Below are positions 27,128 through 36,373 of a stretch of 64,000 nt of DNA, one piece after another. The position numbers and the translations under genes are program-made. The notes beneath the pieces were generated by a model. That model was given only the letters and a program-made list of their open reading frames with translations. It did no database searches and was not told where the DNA came from. Location: positions 62,001-126,000 of the forward strand of contig NZ_PGCK01000008.1 in NCBI RefSeq assembly GCF_021023085.1, read 5' to 3'. The stretch's first letter is position 1. Each line of letters starts with the position of its first letter. Origin of the DNA: Methanooceanicella nereidis (lineage in GTDB: Archaea > Halobacteriota > Methanocellia > Methanocellales > Methanocellaceae).

Positions 27128-28093
27128 ATGGATATAGAGCTGATGCCTGAAAACATTAGAGAACTTTTAAAATATAGAAAATTATTCGAAGTCGTAAAAC
27201 TTTCCGTCGAAACAGGCCTGTACTCCCATATGGATACGCCTAAGACAGTGAGCGATCTATCGGAAGCGACAGGCATCGAGCCTGGATTTTTGGAGCGCCT
27301 CCTGAAAGCCCTGGGCAAATTCGGATACGTCCAAATACTCAAGGATGGCGATAAGATCGCTTATGTAAATACCCCTGTTTCGGACCAGTACCTGAACAGC
27401 GATAGCCTCACATATATCGGTACAAAGGTATTCGAGGATATTGAGACAGGGACGCTGCTACAAAATTATATCAGGGAAGGCCCGGCGACTGTTACTATCA
27501 CCAATGATTTCTGGTCTCCGGAACTTTTAGAATGGATCGCGTCGATGTCTTTAACTGGCGGGGTACAGTCTACCGTCAGCGTAGTCGACCTGTCAGGCCG
27601 CAAAAAGATGCTGGACATAGGCGGAGGCCACGGCCTATACAGCATATTTTTTACGAAAAAATACCCGGGATTGAGGTCGTATGTACTGGACCTGCCACAG
27701 GTGGCCGAACTGACAAAAAACTACATAGCAAAATTTAACGCCGAGGGGCAGGTGGAAGCGATACCGGGTGATTATCACGATCTTAAAACGGCAGAAAAAT
27801 ATGACGTCGTGCTAGTATCTAATGTGACGTCGTCCCTGGAAGATTTCAAGTATCTGATGTCATTATCGTATGAACTTCTTGAAAAGGGCGGCCTTATAGT
27901 CCTCAGGAACTATGTTTCTGACCTGGCTGATGACTGGTCATCGCTCGTCGCTCTCGAAAGATTTTCAAGGCGAGGCAAGGACAGCTTTTCATCCGTGCAA
28001 ATAATGGATGCGCTAAAGGGGGCAGGATTCGCTACTATAAAAAAACTATACTCAGCAGAGGGTATTCTGATATTACAGGCTGAAAAACCATGA
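27128..28093 (+). CDS. SAM-dependent O-methyltransferase-like protein
   Basis: Two-domain methyltransferase of 321 residues. The N-terminal part is a winged-helix dimerisation domain (about 10-90: KLSVETGLYSHMDTPKTVSDLSEATGIEPGFLERLLKAL), as in plant and bacterial O-methyltransferases. The C-terminal Rossmann domain has MLDIGGGHGLYSIFF as the SAM loop, followed by acidic LDLPQV. Substrate unknown; O-, N- or S-methylation is possible. ATG 27128 is chosen because GGTGA ends 6 bases upstream and the homologous region begins there; a longer frame starts at 27098. Confidence 0.82.
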   Translation: MDIELMPENIRELLKYRKLFEVVKLSVETGLYSHMDTPKTVSDLSEATGIEPGFLERLLKALGKFGYVQILKDGDKIAYVNTPVSDQYLNSDSLTYIGTKVFEDIETGTLLQNYIREGPATVTITNDFWSPELLEWIASMSLTGGVQSTVSVVDLSGRKKMLDIGGGHGLYSIFFTKKYPGLRSYVLDLPQVAELTKNYIAKFNAEGQVEAIPGDYHDLKTAEKYDVVLVSNVTSSLEDFKYLMSLSYELLEKGGLIVLRNYVSDLADDWSSLVALERFSRRGKDSFSSVQIMDALKGAGFATIKKLYSAEGILILQAEKP

Positions 28094-28155
28094 TGGGGCC
28101 TTGCCAAGAAAACGTGCGAACATTAATTGCATTGTTGCGGATGAGATATGAAAAG

Positions 28156-28227
28156 CGCCCCGACTGGGACTTGAACCCAGGTCTAGAGCTCCGCAGGCTC
28201 CAAGGATATCCACTACCCTATCGGGGC
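28156..28227 (-). tRNA. tRNA-Arg (GCG)
   Basis: On the minus strand the acceptor GCCCCGA pairs with TCGGGGC, the T arm is CTGGG-TTCAAGT-CCCAG, and the anticodon arm GGAGC-CTGCGGA-GCTCT presents anticodon GCG, reading CGC (Arg). The D arm is GGGT-AGTGGAT-ATCC. One extra base before the anticodon stem and a 4-nt variable loop are slightly unusual. CCA is not encoded; the discriminator is G. No intron is seen. Confidence 0.85.
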
Positions 28228-28499
28228 TTCCGATGTACAATGAAAATACGTTTTTAACGTACAGCCCTCATAGTATACCTTTCATTACATAAACTTATCG
28301 GACATGAAGAGCAAATTATTGCCAAAACAAATAATGTTTTTTTTCGTGTCCAATAAGAAGAAGAAATATATTATGTTTTAAATGGTTTATAAAACAAATT
28401 TCGCATTTATTAAAGAATATGTTACCAAATTAAAGCCATAAAAAGTAATATAAGTTAATATAAAGCTTTAAAATTTCATCAGAGGCAAGTATTTTTTTA

Positions 28500-28643
28500 T
28501 ACTCACTTACCTTTCTGCTTCTTGTAGCACGGCGCCAGGGGTAATAGCGCATGGTGACAAACATCCTCCTCAGAGGGCGGCGGGCAGCAAGATACTTTCA
28601 CATAAAGCCCGCTCTAATAATTAAATTGCTGCCGCCGCGGTCA
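28500..28643 (+). promoter_or_regulatory. Structured leader RNA or small RNA
   Basis: A GC-rich island in AT-rich DNA can fold as a nested structure: GGTGAC (28552-28557) with GTCACC (28639-28644), a small CCTC/GAGG hairpin inside, then GCGGC and GGCAGCAA (28577-28590) with TTGCTGCC and GCCGC (28626-28638). A GCGC/GCGC hairpin precedes it. A TATA-like AATATAAAG near 28458 would start a transcript near 28485. It ends about 70 bases before the gene at 28712, so it is a 5' leader or a separate RNA. I recognise no known class. Confidence 0.45.
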
Positions 28644-28711
28644 CCTTCCGATCAGCCTCATAACGCCTTCTATGATGATAATATGAATTTAAAATTCGAA
28701 AGGTGAGATGA

Positions 28712-29674
28712 ATGATAAAGAAAACTGGAATAAGGTTCGCGATGGCCATTCTTTTCGTGGCCGCCGCCGCGACCGCGATGTTCGCCGCTACGGCATGTGC
28801 CGCCGAAAACCCGTACGAACAGCAGATACTACAGGCAAGATATGATCAGGTAAGCGCCACGGTAAATTTTAATACGGCTGTCATGGGAGATGTAGTGGAA
28901 CTGGTACCGCAGGCGGCCGGTCTTAACGAGCACATAGACCGGCTCAATTCCGACCTCAGCACTCTTTATACATACGTCGAGGCCTCGGATAAGGGGGGCT
29001 TTAACGGCTACTTACAGGACACAGTCCGTCCCGACCTTAATGCGGCAAATGACGCGTTGAAAGATGCCAGGAAGAACTTCAAGGACTGGAACGTCACACG
29101 CGATACCATTCAAGAGCTGAGGGACAGGTATGTGGAGCATAAAGCCGAGTTTGAGGCTCAGGTCAATAGTGCGAAACTTCAGCTTGGTAACATAAAGCTA
29201 GGCTACTATAATGATGTGATGGCGAAGACCGACGAGCGCATGTCAAAGCTCAACGAAAAGGGCGTAGACACGAACGGAATGATGTGCGTGAAGTCGGGCG
29301 CTATATCGAACGTGATCACACCTCTTCAGAATGCGGTAAGCTCGGGTGACGGCAATGCCGTAAAGAATGAGCTCAGGACCAGATGCATGTTCAATGGCGC
29401 ACAGTACAGCTTCCACTATGCGGCGAAGATCGACCTGGAAGCCTTAAAAGCGATAACATCGGCCATAGCGGATAACGCAACTCAGGCAGGCTACGGGGAC
29501 GAGATAGCCGAGGTCAACGCTAAGCTTTCTGCAGCAGAAAACACCCTGAACGAGGTAGGTACAAGCCCCTACACTGATGCCCAGAAAGAGCAAATATGGA
29601 ATAACCTAAAAGATGCATCCGGGCTCATCAGGTCAATAATCCAGGGTATGAACGGTAACTGCCGGCAGGAGTAA
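28712..29674 (+). CDS. Secreted alpha-helical protein
   Basis: Exported protein of 320 residues. A signal peptide (about residues 1-30, ending ATACA) is followed by an almost entirely helical chain with coiled-coil character (AGLNEHIDRLNSDLSTLYTYVEAS, LRDRYVEHKAEFEAQVNSAKLQLGNIKLGYY). Three Cys remain in the mature part, two of which (MMCVKSG and TRCMF) could pair. No family recognised. AAAGGTGA just upstream supports ATG 28712. The lipoprotein gene follows 30 bases downstream, so the pair is probably one operon under the structured leader. Confidence 0.8.
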   Translation: MIKKTGIRFAMAILFVAAAATAMFAATACAAENPYEQQILQARYDQVSATVNFNTAVMGDVVELVPQAAGLNEHIDRLNSDLSTLYTYVEASDKGGFNGYLQDTVRPDLNAANDALKDARKNFKDWNVTRDTIQELRDRYVEHKAEFEAQVNSAKLQLGNIKLGYYNDVMAKTDERMSKLNEKGVDTNGMMCVKSGAISNVITPLQNAVSSGDGNAVKNELRTRCMFNGAQYSFHYAAKIDLEALKAITSAIADNATQAGYGDEIAEVNAKLSAAENTLNEVGTSPYTDAQKEQIWNNLKDASGLIRSIIQGMNGNCRQE

Positions 29675-29704
29675 TTCCCCTACTCCTTTTTTGAGGTATA
29701 AGCG

Positions 29705-30025
29705 ATGAAGAAAAAGATAATGGCAGTATTACTGGTTTTCGCAGTATTTTTTACACTGGGCTGTGCAGGGGTAAAAAACAATGATGACGCTCCGGCTTCG
29801 ACCCCTGCGGCACCAACGGTGACTCCTGAGCCTGAAAATAACGATCCCGTCCCATCAGCGACACCTCAGGCATCCGGCAACCCTGTAGTAGGACCAACAG
29901 TAGAACCGGTACAGGAAACAGGCACATATCCGGCTTATTATGATCCATCTCTGGCAGATATAAGCCCGGGTGAGGATGATGAGTTTTTTGACGATATAGG
30001 GCTGCCGACGCCCGGCGCAGAATGA
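29705..30025 (+). CDS. Small Pro-rich lipoprotein
   Basis: A 106-residue lipoprotein. The basic start and hydrophobic segment end in the lipobox FTLGC. The mature part is low-complexity and rich in Pro, Thr, Ala and acidic residues, ending with a very acidic patch (GEDDEFFDD). No globular domain. GAGGTATAAGCG upstream provides the ribosome site. It is cotranscribed with the helical secreted protein and may be its membrane partner (inference). Confidence 0.75.
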   Translation: MKKKIMAVLLVFAVFFTLGCAGVKNNDDAPASTPAAPTVTPEPENNDPVPSATPQASGNPVVGPTVEPVQETGTYPAYYDPSLADISPGEDDEFFDDIGLPTPGAE

Positions 30026-30062
30026 CGGGGAAGGATTTTCTTCCCCGTTCATTTTTTTTATA

Positions 30063-30710
30063 TTATGAAAATATGTCTACAGGCTCTGAAATCTGGCGCT
30101 TTGCGTATTCAACGATCTTATCGTCCCCGCCATATTCTTTGACTGTCTGTTCCACTTTCGCGTACCACTGGTTCGCCTTCTCCAGGTTTCCGAGCCTCCT
30201 GTGAATATCGCCAATAAGATAGACGAATATCGCTCTGCTCTCCTTTGAAGGCTCTTTTGCATCAAGGGCTTTCTCAAAATATTCGGCAGCTTTGCCCAGG
30301 AAGAATTTTTCCTTTTCCTTCTCGCCTCTTACCCTTTCGCACCAGGCTCCCATATGGTATATGCGGCCTAAAGACTGAGGCGACGCACCGCGCCATTCGG
30401 CGCAAAGCGCCGCAAGATAAAAATTACCATGGATATTGATCTTCTTATCCTTGACCTCGGGAGTGATATTCTCGCTTACCAGGTGCCTGAACTCAGTCGA
30501 AAAGTCCTGCGGCTGAAAATCGCCGTCGTATCCTGTATAGCCACAGTTCGTGCACGTATGTACAAAGTAACAGATAGGCTGTTTCCCGCTCGCCTCTCTA
30601 TAAAAATCGGAGTGGAACCTGCCGAATGAGTTGGTGGACGTGATCAATTCTGTCTCGAACATATTTCCGCAAAGGGGGCACGTTAACCTGTAAGACTGTA
30701 AGGTGGTCAT
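30063..30710 (-). CDS. DUF2225 protein
   Basis: Matches the DUF2225 family: an N-terminal zinc-finger-like part with CPLCGNMFET and CTNCGYTGYDGDF (CxxC pairs near residues 10-13 and 53-56) around NSFGRFHSDFYR, followed by TPR-like helices (about 110-205: AALCAEWRGA, AAEYFEKALDAKEPSKESRAIFVYLIGDIHRRLGN). Function unknown. Length 215 is typical. It is convergent with the lipoprotein gene. Confidence 0.82.
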   Translation of the reverse strand: MTTLQSYRLTCPLCGNMFETELITSTNSFGRFHSDFYREASGKQPICYFVHTCTNCGYTGYDGDFQPQDFSTEFRHLVSENITPEVKDKKINIHGNFYLAALCAEWRGASPQSLGRIYHMGAWCERVRGEKEKEKFFLGKAAEYFEKALDAKEPSKESRAIFVYLIGDIHRRLGNLEKANQWYAKVEQTVKEYGGDDKIVEYAKRQISEPVDIFS

Positions 30711-30880
30711 ATCCGCTATATATCTTTTCTAATGGTTAAAAATATATTGACACTATATACGCCATACCCGGCCCATCAAGTGTTTTTTATTAATCGTTAA
30801 ATATTAACATGAATATTCATTACCAATGGAATACTTTTTATAATATTAAGTAAAAAAGCATAAGATTACGGTGCAAAGCA

Positions 30881-31783
30881 GTGGATGAGCAGGATTTTAA
30901 GATATTGCGGCTATTATGCAGGGACTCAAGGATATCTTATGAAAAAATAGGCAGCGAGCTTGGAATCGCGCCCGAGGTCGCCATCAACCGGATATTCAGG
31001 ATGCGTGACGTCGGAGTGATAAGCGAATACAGGCTCAACGTAAATCCATTGATGTTTGGCTTCAGGACAGCCATCATAAACGCCGAAGCATACCGCCCTT
31101 CATGCAAGCAAAAAGATATACGCGCTTTACGCCGGATGGACCGCGTCTCCACCATGATGGAATGCGCCGGAAGGTATTACTCCGTATCTATTCTCTACGG
31201 TGATGAAAAAGACCTCCGGGCGCAGGTAGACGCTGTAAGGGCAAAGATAAGCCCTTCGAAGGTCCTCAGCGTTTTAAGGCCAAGGGAGCCGTCGATCTCT
31301 TCTTTGAACCTCACAGGCCAGGACTGGCGCATAATAGAATACTTACTGGATGACCCAAGGGCATCCGAGGATAAGATGTCGAGGGACATGGGCATAAATG
31401 TCCGCACCATACAAAGGCGGCTGGAAAGAATGATCACCGGAGGCATAGTCTGCTCTACCGTGGTCGTACAGCCCAGGCTGTTCGAGGGCCTTATCTCGTA
31501 TCGCTTTAATATTTTATTCAACGGCGCCGGAAAGGACGCTTACGCGGATGTCATCCCAAGCCTTAACAACTACTGGTACTCGCTGAGGCTCGATTCTCCC
31601 GAAGGCGTTATCGTCGACCTGTACCGGGAAAGCATCAGCGGCATCGAAGAGGACATCGCCATAGTTAAAGGCATAAGTAGCGTAAAAGATGTGACCTATA
31701 CAGTTCCCACACGCGTCATCACCAATGACGTTTTAATAAGGCGAAAGGTCATCGAAGCCGTGTTCAATAAAGAGAACGTATAG
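30881..31783 (+). CDS. Duplicated Lrp/AsnC-like transcription regulator
   Basis: A 300-residue protein with two Lrp/AsnC-type HTH domains in tandem: DEQDFKILRLLCRDSRISYEKIGSELGI (residues 2-30) and LTGQDWRIIEYLLDDPRASEDKMSRDMGINVRTIQRRLERM (about 148-190), each followed by a beta-rich segment like a degenerate ligand domain. It lacks the His/Arg motif of AhbA/AhbB siroheme decarboxylases, so a regulator is preferred. GTG start at 30881. It is convergent with the cobalamin operon; a regulatory link is possible but not shown. Confidence 0.75.
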   Translation: MDEQDFKILRLLCRDSRISYEKIGSELGIAPEVAINRIFRMRDVGVISEYRLNVNPLMFGFRTAIINAEAYRPSCKQKDIRALRRMDRVSTMMECAGRYYSVSILYGDEKDLRAQVDAVRAKISPSKVLSVLRPREPSISSLNLTGQDWRIIEYLLDDPRASEDKMSRDMGINVRTIQRRLERMITGGIVCSTVVVQPRLFEGLISYRFNILFNGAGKDAYADVIPSLNNYWYSLRLDSPEGVIVDLYRESISGIEEDIAIVKGISSVKDVTYTVPTRVITNDVLIRRKVIEAVFNKENV

Positions 31784-31844
31784 AATACCTGAGCCTGTTT
31801 TACCCTCATAAAAAACGAATAGTGCGGGGTGCTGATCTTTATTT

Positions 31845-32423
31845 CTATTTTCTGATCACGATCGCAAAAAGATCCGACCTGTTTTCAGGAGGCGAGTGCG
31901 GCGTCCCTGTCGTTATTCTTTCCGTATCATATCCAAGTTCTTCGCAGACCGATATGCTGACATCAGGATAGTATTTTATCAGGCTATTAGCGATCATTTT
32001 AACATTAAAACCCGGATCAGCTATCAAGAATACGTTCCTACCCCTGCCCAGCTCTTCTATCGTATCATTTATTGCCTTTACATGGTCTTTTCCATGGGCG
32101 TTGATGATAATAGAATCTGTCATCCTTATCTTAAGACGCGCAAAAGCGACCTGCATGGATGATATCCCCGGAACGACCTCGCCATTGAGGGATCCAAGGC
32201 CTGCCAGCATCGGGTCTCCGGTGGAAAGCAGTATCGAGTCATCGGATATTTCCTTTAAATTCCCATAGTCCTCTATCTCGTGAACGTCGCAGTATTCCGG
32301 TATATAGTCTTTGATAAGTTCTATCGCTCTGCCCGATCCGTATATTGTTTTAGCGCACCTTATCTCGCAGAGAGCGGCCATCGTCAGCATTCCCGGCCCG
32401 CAGCCCACCCCGACGATCTTCAT
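31845..32423 (-). CDS. cbiE: Cobalt-precorrin-7 C5-methyltransferase
   Basis: SAM-dependent tetrapyrrole methyltransferase adding the C5 methyl group in anaerobic cobalamin synthesis. The N-terminal VGVGCGPGMLT is the family glycine loop, and LSTGDPMLAGLG and EVVPGISSMQVAFARL are the SAM and substrate regions. At 192 residues it is CbiE alone; CbiT is encoded separately at the head of the operon. It overlaps cbiD by 4 bases and is the last gene of the unit. Confidence 0.9.
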   Translation of the reverse strand: MKIVGVGCGPGMLTMAALCEIRCAKTIYGSGRAIELIKDYIPEYCDVHEIEDYGNLKEISDDSILLSTGDPMLAGLGSLNGEVVPGISSMQVAFARLKIRMTDSIIINAHGKDHVKAINDTIEELGRGRNVFLIADPGFNVKMIANSLIKYYPDVSISVCEELGYDTERITTGTPHSPPENRSDLFAIVIRK

Positions 32424-33427
32424 CCGCTGTCACCTATCACTTTACAGTCGCGGTCGATCAGGACGGTCCTGACGGACGGTATTCTCATCTTGAATGATCT
32501 CAGATTTTCATCTATTATGAAATGCCATTCAGGGGACGTGCTCATCTCCTCCACGGTATTGAAACCGTTCTCATCCAGGATCCGGGGATTTATGAACTTT
32601 AAGATCAACGCAGGAAGCCCGCATAGTATTATTTCGCCTTCCGCGCATTCCAGGGCATGTTTTATCCTGGTGCCCACCAGCACGGCTTCATGTTCCGGGA
32701 ATATTCTTCTGGAGGCTCTAAGCCCGGTCCTGCCTGTAGTAATGACCACCTTATCGTGGCCTTTTAGCCTTTCTGCTATTGACTCCTCAGCGTGGTCGTC
32801 CCAGGGCTCGACAAGTCCGGTGGTGCCCGCCACTGATATGCCTCCCAAAATTCCGAGCTTATAGTTAAGGGTCTTGGTCGCTATCTCTTCTCCAGATGGA
32901 ATGAACAGATACACTTCGACGCCATTTGCGCCAATTTCATTAACGGCATCCTCTATTGCCTTCATGATATACTCCATCGCTGCCGTGCTTATGGCCGGCG
33001 TTCCTCTGGCATATCTGGGAGTATCTCTAGAAAATCGTCCTATCCCTTTTCCCGCGTTGAGGGTTATCCCTCTTTTCGAAAATCTGGCGACAGCCCGAAA
33101 CTCCGCACCTGAAGTCACATCGCCTTTGTAGTCACCGGAATATTTGTATGCCGAAGCACATCCCTTATTCGCATTTACCTTGACGCTTATTCTCCGCCCG
33201 CCCGGAAGATCGACGTCCACCGAAGCATTTTCTGACTTTAATGACATCACGGCTGCCTTACAGGCCGCCGCAGCCGTAGCGCCTGTACTGTATCCTCTTC
33301 TCAGTACGTCACCGGAAGATGTGAGGACGCAGAGGCCCGTCTTGACATCGTCCATGAGTTCGGGGCATTTACAGGCACATACCCATACATCAGGGTACTC
33401 AAAGTCCGTCACAGGGTCTCTTACCAT
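32420..33427 (-). CDS. cbiD: Cobalt-precorrin-5B C1-methyltransferase
   Basis: Methylates C1 during anaerobic corrin ring contraction. Diagnostic RRGYSTGATAAAACKAAV near residue 45, with GKGIGRFSRDTPRYARGTPAIS and GILGGISVAGTTGLVEPW. The N-terminal ~40 residues contain a small Cys cluster (VCACKCPEL) absent from the minimal bacterial enzyme. ATG 33427 is preferred because TGAGG precedes it at normal spacing; ATG 33439 is also in frame. It overlaps the end of cbiC. Confidence 0.92.
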   Translation of the reverse strand: MVRDPVTDFEYPDVWVCACKCPELMDDVKTGLCVLTSSGDVLRRGYSTGATAAAACKAAVMSLKSENASVDVDLPGGRRISVKVNANKGCASAYKYSGDYKGDVTSGAEFRAVARFSKRGITLNAGKGIGRFSRDTPRYARGTPAISTAAMEYIMKAIEDAVNEIGANGVEVYLFIPSGEEIATKTLNYKLGILGGISVAGTTGLVEPWDDHAEESIAERLKGHDKVVITTGRTGLRASRRIFPEHEAVLVGTRIKHALECAEGEIILCGLPALILKFINPRILDENGFNTVEEMSTSPEWHFIIDENLRSFKMRIPSVRTVLIDRDCKVIGDSG

Positions 33428-34085
33428 TGCATGCCTCATGGTACATGACTATTATCTCATTGATCGATGCCACAGCTACAGGAGTGCCACCTCTAGTGCC
33501 CTCTGTGGATACTGATGGTACGTCGATCGAGCGCAGTATCTCTTTTGATTCAGCAGCGTTCACGAACCCGACAGGATGCCCGATCACAAGCGCAGGCCTG
33601 ATCCCACGGCTTATCATATCGCAGACAGTCAACAGGGATGAGGGGGCGTTCCCAATGACCACGATAGAGCCTTCTATCTTATTCCCCAGCGATATGAAGC
33701 CTGCTGATGTCCTGGTGATGTCTCTTTCCGCGGCAAGCTCCCCGCCAAAGTCGAGCACGCACCTTATCTCGCTGTCGTGCAGCTTTTTCAGGATACCTGC
33801 TTGCACCATCCTGATGTCGGTGTATATCGGCGCTTTCTTTTCCAGTGCCTCAATCCCGGCGTTCACCGGATCGTTATTGAACCTTAACAGACCGGCCATC
33901 GCAAAATCTCCGACAGCCACTGAACAACGCTGCCTTATGCGGTCTTCCGCCCCCGAGTTCCCGACTATGCTCCTGGCGAGCGTCCTGCTCTTGCAAGATA
34001 TTTCGTAAGCCTCCCCGGTCACGGCCCCCGGGTCAATATATGTATTTTCTGTGGTATCCTCTCGGTGTGATGATCCTCTCGGCAT
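33399..34085 (-). CDS. cbiC: Cobalt-precorrin-8 methylmutase
   Basis: Moves a methyl group from C11 to C12 to give cobyrinate. Family landmarks are YIDPGAVTGEAYEIS, the catalytic-His region usually seen as RxIHxxG (here less canonical), IYTDIRMVQAGI, and the strongly conserved ALVIGHPVGFVNAAESKE and GTRGGTPVAVASINEI. The start at 34085 lies inside cbiH, with a 53-base overlap, but has a perfect GGAGGT six bases upstream, which supports it. Confidence 0.9.
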   Translation of the reverse strand: MPRGSSHREDTTENTYIDPGAVTGEAYEISCKSRTLARSIVGNSGAEDRIRQRCSVAVGDFAMAGLLRFNNDPVNAGIEALEKKAPIYTDIRMVQAGILKKLHDSEIRCVLDFGGELAAERDITRTSAGFISLGNKIEGSIVVIGNAPSSLLTVCDMISRGIRPALVIGHPVGFVNAAESKEILRSIDVPSVSTEGTRGGTPVAVASINEIIVMYHEACNGKRPCDGL

Positions 34086-34821
34086 TTACCGACCTCCATA
34101 TCCTGCTCTCTTCTCCTCCGACTATGACGATGGAATGCATGTCCACGGCTTCATCGTCCATGCTTATATCGCCAAGCTTTGTGATGATCAACTGCTCTCC
34201 GTCCCTGTAAGCATCCTTGACGATGCCCACCGGCGTGTCCGGGCTTAATTTTTTCAGTGCGATATCCATGGCAATGCCGAAATTATGCGGCCTTCCCCTG
34301 CTCTTCGGGTTATAGATAGCTACGGGGACTCCCATGGAGAATGCCAGTTCCAGCCTTTTCTCTATGACTTCCCATGGCGTCAGCAGGTTTGAGAGGCTGA
34401 TAGTTACATGGTCCCCGGAAAGCGGCGATCCTAGTAAGGAAGCAGCGGCCGTGGCCGCGGTCACGCCCGGTATGACCTCCACGTTTGCCTCATAACCGGT
34501 CCTTTCAAGCATCTCCAGCACGATGCCTGCCATTCCGTAGACGCCGGGATCTCCGCCGCTCACGATTGATACGACTGCCGACTTTGACAGCTCTGCGGCC
34601 TTTTTTGCCCTGTCTATCTCCTCTCCCATCGTACTTTTAATGACCTCCTTGCCTTCCAGCAAAGGTTCCAGCATCTCAATGTATAGCGAATTACCTATGA
34701 CATAATCGGACTCTTTTATCGCTCCGATGGCTGCCGGGGTCATATGATCTATATCGCCCGGCCCGGTGCCGACTATATACAGTCTCCCTTTATCTTGCGA
34801 TAGCGATGGTGACTTTTCCAT
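34033..34821 (-). CDS. cbiH: Cobalt-precorrin-3B C17-methyltransferase
   Basis: Performs C17 methylation with ring contraction. The SAM-binding GTGPGDIDHMTPAA and GNSLYIEML begin the domain; VSGGDPGVYGMAG and VIPGVTAATAAASLLGSPLSGDH are the characteristic CbiH/CobJ motifs, followed by AIYNPKSRGRP. Length 262 is normal, without the C-terminal extension of some CbiH60 proteins. It overlaps cbiG by 32 bases. Confidence 0.93.
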   Translation of the reverse strand: MEKSPSLSQDKGRLYIVGTGPGDIDHMTPAAIGAIKESDYVIGNSLYIEMLEPLLEGKEVIKSTMGEEIDRAKKAAELSKSAVVSIVSGGDPGVYGMAGIVLEMLERTGYEANVEVIPGVTAATAAASLLGSPLSGDHVTISLSNLLTPWEVIEKRLELAFSMGVPVAIYNPKSRGRPHNFGIAMDIALKKLSPDTPVGIVKDAYRDGEQLIITKLGDISMDDEAVDMHSIVIVGGEESRIWRSVNAERIITPRGYHRKYIY

Positions 34822-35662
34822 ATGCTTTTTTCTCCATTATCAGGTCCTTCTTTTTCGACAGTGCCAGAGCACATGGCTCTGCGACCCCTAAAAGCCCCAG
34901 TCTTGTAGCTTTTGAGGCACTCTTTACGTTTTGCATGTTGATGGTATTATCATCCAGGAACACAAGGTTCCCTGACAGGATTTCCATAGCTTCGAGCAGG
35001 CCTTTCTCATATCGTTTCTTCACGGTCGTCGCGTAGGCCAGTACTTCGTCCTCACATATTCCCGCATCTTCCAGGCCATTCCTGATAGACGATACTACCT
35101 CTTCCGGCGAAACACCTTTTCTGCATCCGACACCGATCACATACTCTCCTTTTTTTACGAGTATGGAGACGCCCGGGCCTGCCATGACGATGCCGGGACT
35201 GTTGATCATATGCACCGGAACGTCCGAGTCCAGTATAGAGGCGTTGACGTATCTCGTGGAATCCTTGTTAAGTACCTCATATTCGTGTGCGGAAGCAATA
35301 CCTTCTACAGAACTTTTTCCCGCGGTCTCGGTCGCTGTAGTTATCACCGGACAGATACCCATTCCTGAAAGCTTTTTAGCCAGGTCGTTCGCGCCATGAT
35401 GACCGCCCGATACGGGCACGGAAAACCTCATGTCCGGACTTACCACGACTACCGCGGGGTCGACCCATTTATCCTTCAGCAGCGGCGCTATCTTTCTTAC
35501 CGCTATTCCGGCTGACATCAACGCTACGATGCCCGTATACTTCTCGAACGCCCTGCAGAAAGCTTCCGGAGAATATTCAATATAGTCGGCTTCCAGGAAC
35601 TTTACGATCTTTTCCGCGTTACCGGCGAACCTTTCCAGTGATATGACGACCGTATCGCTCAT
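34790..35662 (-). CDS. cbiG: Cobalt-precorrin-5A hydrolase
   Basis: Opens the delta-lactone of cobalt-precorrin-5A, releasing acetaldehyde. The N-terminal domain has IVALMSAGIAVRKIAPLLKDKWVDPAVVVV and SGGHHGANDLAKKL; the C-terminal domain has GVGCRKGVSPEEV. At 290 residues it is compact but has both domains. It overlaps cbiF by 4 bases and cbiH by 32, consistent with tight coupling. Confidence 0.92.
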   Translation of the reverse strand: MSDTVVISLERFAGNAEKIVKFLEADYIEYSPEAFCRAFEKYTGIVALMSAGIAVRKIAPLLKDKWVDPAVVVVSPDMRFSVPVSGGHHGANDLAKKLSGMGICPVITTATETAGKSSVEGIASAHEYEVLNKDSTRYVNASILDSDVPVHMINSPGIVMAGPGVSILVKKGEYVIGVGCRKGVSPEEVVSSIRNGLEDAGICEDEVLAYATTVKKRYEKGLLEAMEILSGNLVFLDDNTINMQNVKSASKATRLGLLGVAEPCALALSKKKDLIMEKKAYGKVTIAIAR

Positions 35663-36372
35663 GAGTATAGCAGCGACCTTTCATAACTGCCCGACGGGTC
35701 CACTATCCCGCCGATGATTATCAAAGCCGTACGCTCTATACCCGCCTCTTTAGACTTCCTGCAAATGTCGGCCACTGTGCCCTTCACAATTTTTTGGTCA
35801 GGCCATGAAGCATGATATACTACGGCGACGGGAGTTTCCTTCGGGCATTCCAGCTTACTCATTACGTCTTCCATCTTCTCCGTGCCCAGAAAAATGACCA
35901 TTGTCTTTCCGCATCTGGAAAATTCTCTTATGTTATCTTCTTTTAAAGTAGCGCCTGCCGGCCTTGTGATAATGACAGACTCAGAAACTCCCCTGAGAGT
36001 GAGCTGCGTTTGCAGTGCGGACGCGGCGGCGAACATCGAAGACACACCCGGAACGACTTCCACCTCAATGTCCTTACGCTTGAGTTCGGCTATCTGCTCT
36101 ACTATGGCTCCGTATAGCGACGGGTCTCCGCTGTGCAGCCTGATCACTAGCTTTCCCGCCCTTGCATTAGACTCCATGGCCGATACCAGCTCTTCAAGGC
36201 TCATTCCCCAGCTGTCCATCTTTAACGGCGCCGGTGACATGTTCACGAGCTCCGGGTTCACCAGGGAGCCCGCATATATGAGGACATCCGCGCTCTTTAG
36301 GAGTTCCATTCCTTTGACCGTGATAAGCCCGGGGTCGCCCGGACCTGCGCCTACGAAATATATCTTTTCCAT
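35659..36372 (-). CDS. cbiF: Cobalt-precorrin-4 C11-methyltransferase
   Basis: Methylates C11 of cobalt-precorrin-4. The N-terminal [17 protein letters not shown] is the family loop; [19 protein letters not shown] and [15 protein letters not shown] are typical, and [17 protein letters not shown] is diagnostic for CbiF/CobM. The start at 36372 is one base after the cbiL stop and directly precedes the conserved loop; an upstream in-frame extension to 36471 lies inside cbiL and is not credible. Confidence 0.93.
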   Translation of the reverse strand: MEKIYFVGAGPGDPGLITVKGMELLKSADVLIYAGSLVNPELVNMSPAPLKMDSWGMSLEELVSAMESNARAGKLVIRLHSGDPSLYGAIVEQIAELKRKDIEVEVVPGVSSMFAAASALQTQLTLRGVSESVIITRPAGATLKEDNIREFSRCGKTMVIFLGTEKMEDVMSKLECPKETPVAVVYHASWPDQKIVKGTVADICRKSKEAGIERTALIIIGGIVDPSGSYERSLLYS

Positions 36373-36373
36373 T

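Noticed and set aside
30881-31783. Siroheme decarboxylase AhbAB fusion
   Set aside because: Length and double Lrp fold fit, but the conserved His/Arg-containing active-site motif of AhbA/AhbB is not present.
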